Source of the DNA: Mesorhizobium sp. CA8
Lineage (GTDB): Bacteria > Pseudomonadota > Alphaproteobacteria > Rhizobiales > Rhizobiaceae
Direction: 5' to 3'
Length of the DNA stretch: 64,000 nt
NCBI RefSeq assembly: GCF_020164955.1
Contig: NZ_JAIUHG010000005.1
Span: 124,001-188,000, forward strand
Of this stretch, positions 62,586 through 64,000 are shown in pieces. The notes under the pieces are model-generated. The model was not told where the DNA came from and did no database searches. It worked only from the letters and a program-made list of their open reading frames with translations. Both the position numbers and the translations under genes were made by a program. Numbering within the stretch: the stretch's first letter is position 1; each line of letters opens with the position of its first letter.

Positions 62586-64000
62586 TCACGGCGCCACTCG
62601 ATAAAGGCCGAGCGAAAGCTTGTCTCCTGACGAATAGTTGATGCCGTCAATTTCGGTCAGCCGCTTCACCGACTTGCCCTGGGCGGTCAGCACATCGGCA
62701 AGCTTCTGCTCGTCCTTGATCGGCGCCAGCCCAAGCGCGCAGGATGGATCGTTGAGCAGATGCCGCGCCACCCCCTCGACATCGGTAAGCACGGTCTTGG
62801 TGCCGACTAGGAAGACCAGGCTCGGCTCCTGGAATTTCGCCGAGGCGAGCACCGTGGTGTCGCAGAGCCGGTTGGCGTCGACGGCGGTCTTGACGCCGGG
62901 GCTCAGCCAGATCGGCTTCAGCGACGGCGCAATGACGCCGAACAGCAGGCTGAAGGTAATGCCGGCGCCGATCGCGATCGCGGCAATGCGCGGAAGCGGC
63001 ACCTGCAGCTGTTTGGGGAAGGCAAGATAGCCGGTGACAAGAGCGGCGATCGCTGCCGGTATGCTCCACCAGGAGAAGGTCTTTGTCAGATAAAGCGGCG
63101 CGCCGAGACAGACCACGGCAAGGCCGATCGCCACCACGGCAAGGCCGAAGGCAGTCGCCCACCACAGCCATGTCTGCCAGCGCTTCAGCGGCGCGTTGGC
63201 CTTGTCCACCGGCAAGGTGAGCAGCCAGCCGACCAGAAGCGCCATGCCCGGATAGGCAGGCATCACATAATGCGGCAGCTTGGTCGGGATCGCCTCGAAC
63301 ACCAGCCAGAACGGGATATACCAGGCCAGGCAGAAGCGCAGGCGCGGATCGTCCCAAAGACGGTTGATGGCCTGGAGCCCGGCGCCGACCGCGATCAGCC
63401 CGAAGGGCCACATGAACAGCGAATAGGTCAGCATGTAGAAGCCGGGCGGCAGGCCGTGCGATTCCTCGCCCTGCGCCACCTTGTTCAGCATGTCCTTGCC
63501 GACCGCTTCTTGGAAGAAGGCGCCGCCGCTCTTCCAGGTGATGAGAATGAGCCACGGCAACACGATCGCCAGCACGATCAGGACGCCGCGCACCAGCTTC
63601 ATCTTGAGGAGCCAGCGCCAATCGCGGTCGAAGGCAAAAAGCGCAGCGGCGGTCAGCAGCGACAGTAGCGGCGAAACCGGGCCCTTGATGAGGATGCCGA
63701 AGCCTTGCGCGATCCAGAAGATCCACGGCAGATGCCCCGGAACCGGTTCGTTGCGCTTGGCTGCCCAATAGACCTGCGCCAGCGCGCCTTGCGCCATCAC
63801 GCAGCAGGCAAGCAGTATGGCATCGGTCTTGGCGTCGCGCCCCTCGAAGGCGGTGGCGAAGATCGCCGCCATCATCAGGCCGGCGGCCAGCCCGGCATTG
63901 GCGCCGAAGAGTTTCGTCCCGGTCCAGCCGATGCCGACGACCGCGAGCGCGATGCCCAGCATCGAGACCAGGCGATAGACGCAGATCGGCGCCGCGGCCC
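62586..64000 (-). CDS. ArnT-like glycosyltransferase 39 family, 5' truncated
   Basis: The visible C-terminal ~470 residues continue past the window edge. Features: PLPWIFWIAQGF-type helices, IPTKLPHYVMPAYPGMALLV GWLL (the periplasmic loop with KLPHY typical of ArnT/PMT-like enzymes), and a soluble C-terminal domain ending KLSLGLYRVAP. It transfers a sugar from a polyprenyl carrier to lipid A or another target. The neighbouring lipid phosphatase fits envelope modification. Exact substrate unknown. Confidence 0.85.
   Translation of the reverse strand, partial: AAAPICVYRLVSMLGIALAVVGIGWTGTKLFGANAGLAAGLMMAAIFATAFEGRDAKTDAILLACCVMAQGALAQVYWAAKRNEPVPGHLPWIFWIAQGFGILIKGPVSPLLSLLTAAALFAFDRDWRWLLKMKLVRGVLIVLAIVLPWLILITWKSGGAFFQEAVGKDMLNKVAQGEESHGLPPGFYMLTYSLFMWPFGLIAVGAGLQAINRLWDDPRLRFCLAWYIPFWLVFEAIPTKLPHYVMPAYPGMALLVGWLLTLPVDKANAPLKRWQTWLWWATAFGLAVVAIGLAVVCLGAPLYLTKTFSWWSIPAAIAALVTGYLAFPKQLQVPLPRIAAIAIGAGITFSLLFGVIAPSLKPIWLSPGVKTAVDANRLCDTTVLASAKFQEPSLVFLVGTKTVLTDVEGVARHLLNDPSCALGLAPIKDEQKLADVLTAQGKSVKRLTEIDGINYSSGDKLSLGLYRVAP

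Overview
The window is a GC-rich chromosomal segment from an alphaproteobacterium of the Rhizobiales, most likely Mesorhizobium or a close relative. The evidence is the housekeeping gene order (purC-purS-purQ, purL-bolA-grxD, a seven-gene suf locus), several DUF families common in rhizobia, the zeta-type ATPase inhibitor, an alphaproteobacterial LexA box at recA, an Irr-like box at suf, and many rhizobial intergenic palindromes. No rRNA, tRNA, CRISPR array, prophage or intact insertion sequence was seen. A gene runs off each edge.

Layout. 1-9.6 kb is accessory metabolism. A tight plus-strand operon encodes a dimethylformamidase-like enzyme, a class III aminotransferase, a GNAT acetyltransferase and a histone-deacetylase-like amidohydrolase. 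It faces a minus-strand pair, a Tas-like aldo/keto reductase and a class V aminotransferase. 9.6-18.3 kb holds small DUF genes, two secreted proteins and a molybdenum-hydroxylase maturation block (CoxD ATPase, CoxE VWA protein, XdhC split in two, MoeA/MobA-like fusion) without its structural enzyme. 18.4-25.5 kb has an orphan periplasmic binding protein translationally coupled to a P1 peptidase, then purB, a VOC dioxygenase, hydrolases, an aldolase and the F1-ATPase zeta inhibitor.

25.8-34.1 kb is the purine synthesis block (purC, purS, purQ, purL) with a lipoprotein, membrane proteins, a MocR-type regulator divergent from a DUF1127 gene, and the BolA/monothiol glutaredoxin pair. 34.3-43 kb carries an MFS exporter, an IMPase-family phosphatase, ttcA, rpsD, an RNB exonuclease, murI, a membrane-protein gene broken by two frameshifts, and trmJ. 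43.2-51.9 kb has icd, a glutathione transferase, alaS, recA and the pseudouridine pair psuK-psuG. 52-60.7 kb has TfoX, GFA and RidA proteins and the iron-sulfur assembly cluster (cysteine desulfurase, sufB, sufC, sufD, sufS, sufT, sufA). The right end encodes an alpha/beta hydrolase, a PAP2 phosphatase and an ArnT-like glycosyltransferase, probably for envelope lipid modification.

Common themes. The intergenic regions are full of palindromic mosaic repeats of several families. In two places (the 3' ends of ttcA and of a GFA gene) a repeat has become part of the coding sequence. I saw no clear new defence or mobile system. The best candidates for new biology are the dimethylformamidase-like operon, the binding-protein/P1-peptidase pair, and a minus-strand terminator with no assigned gene.
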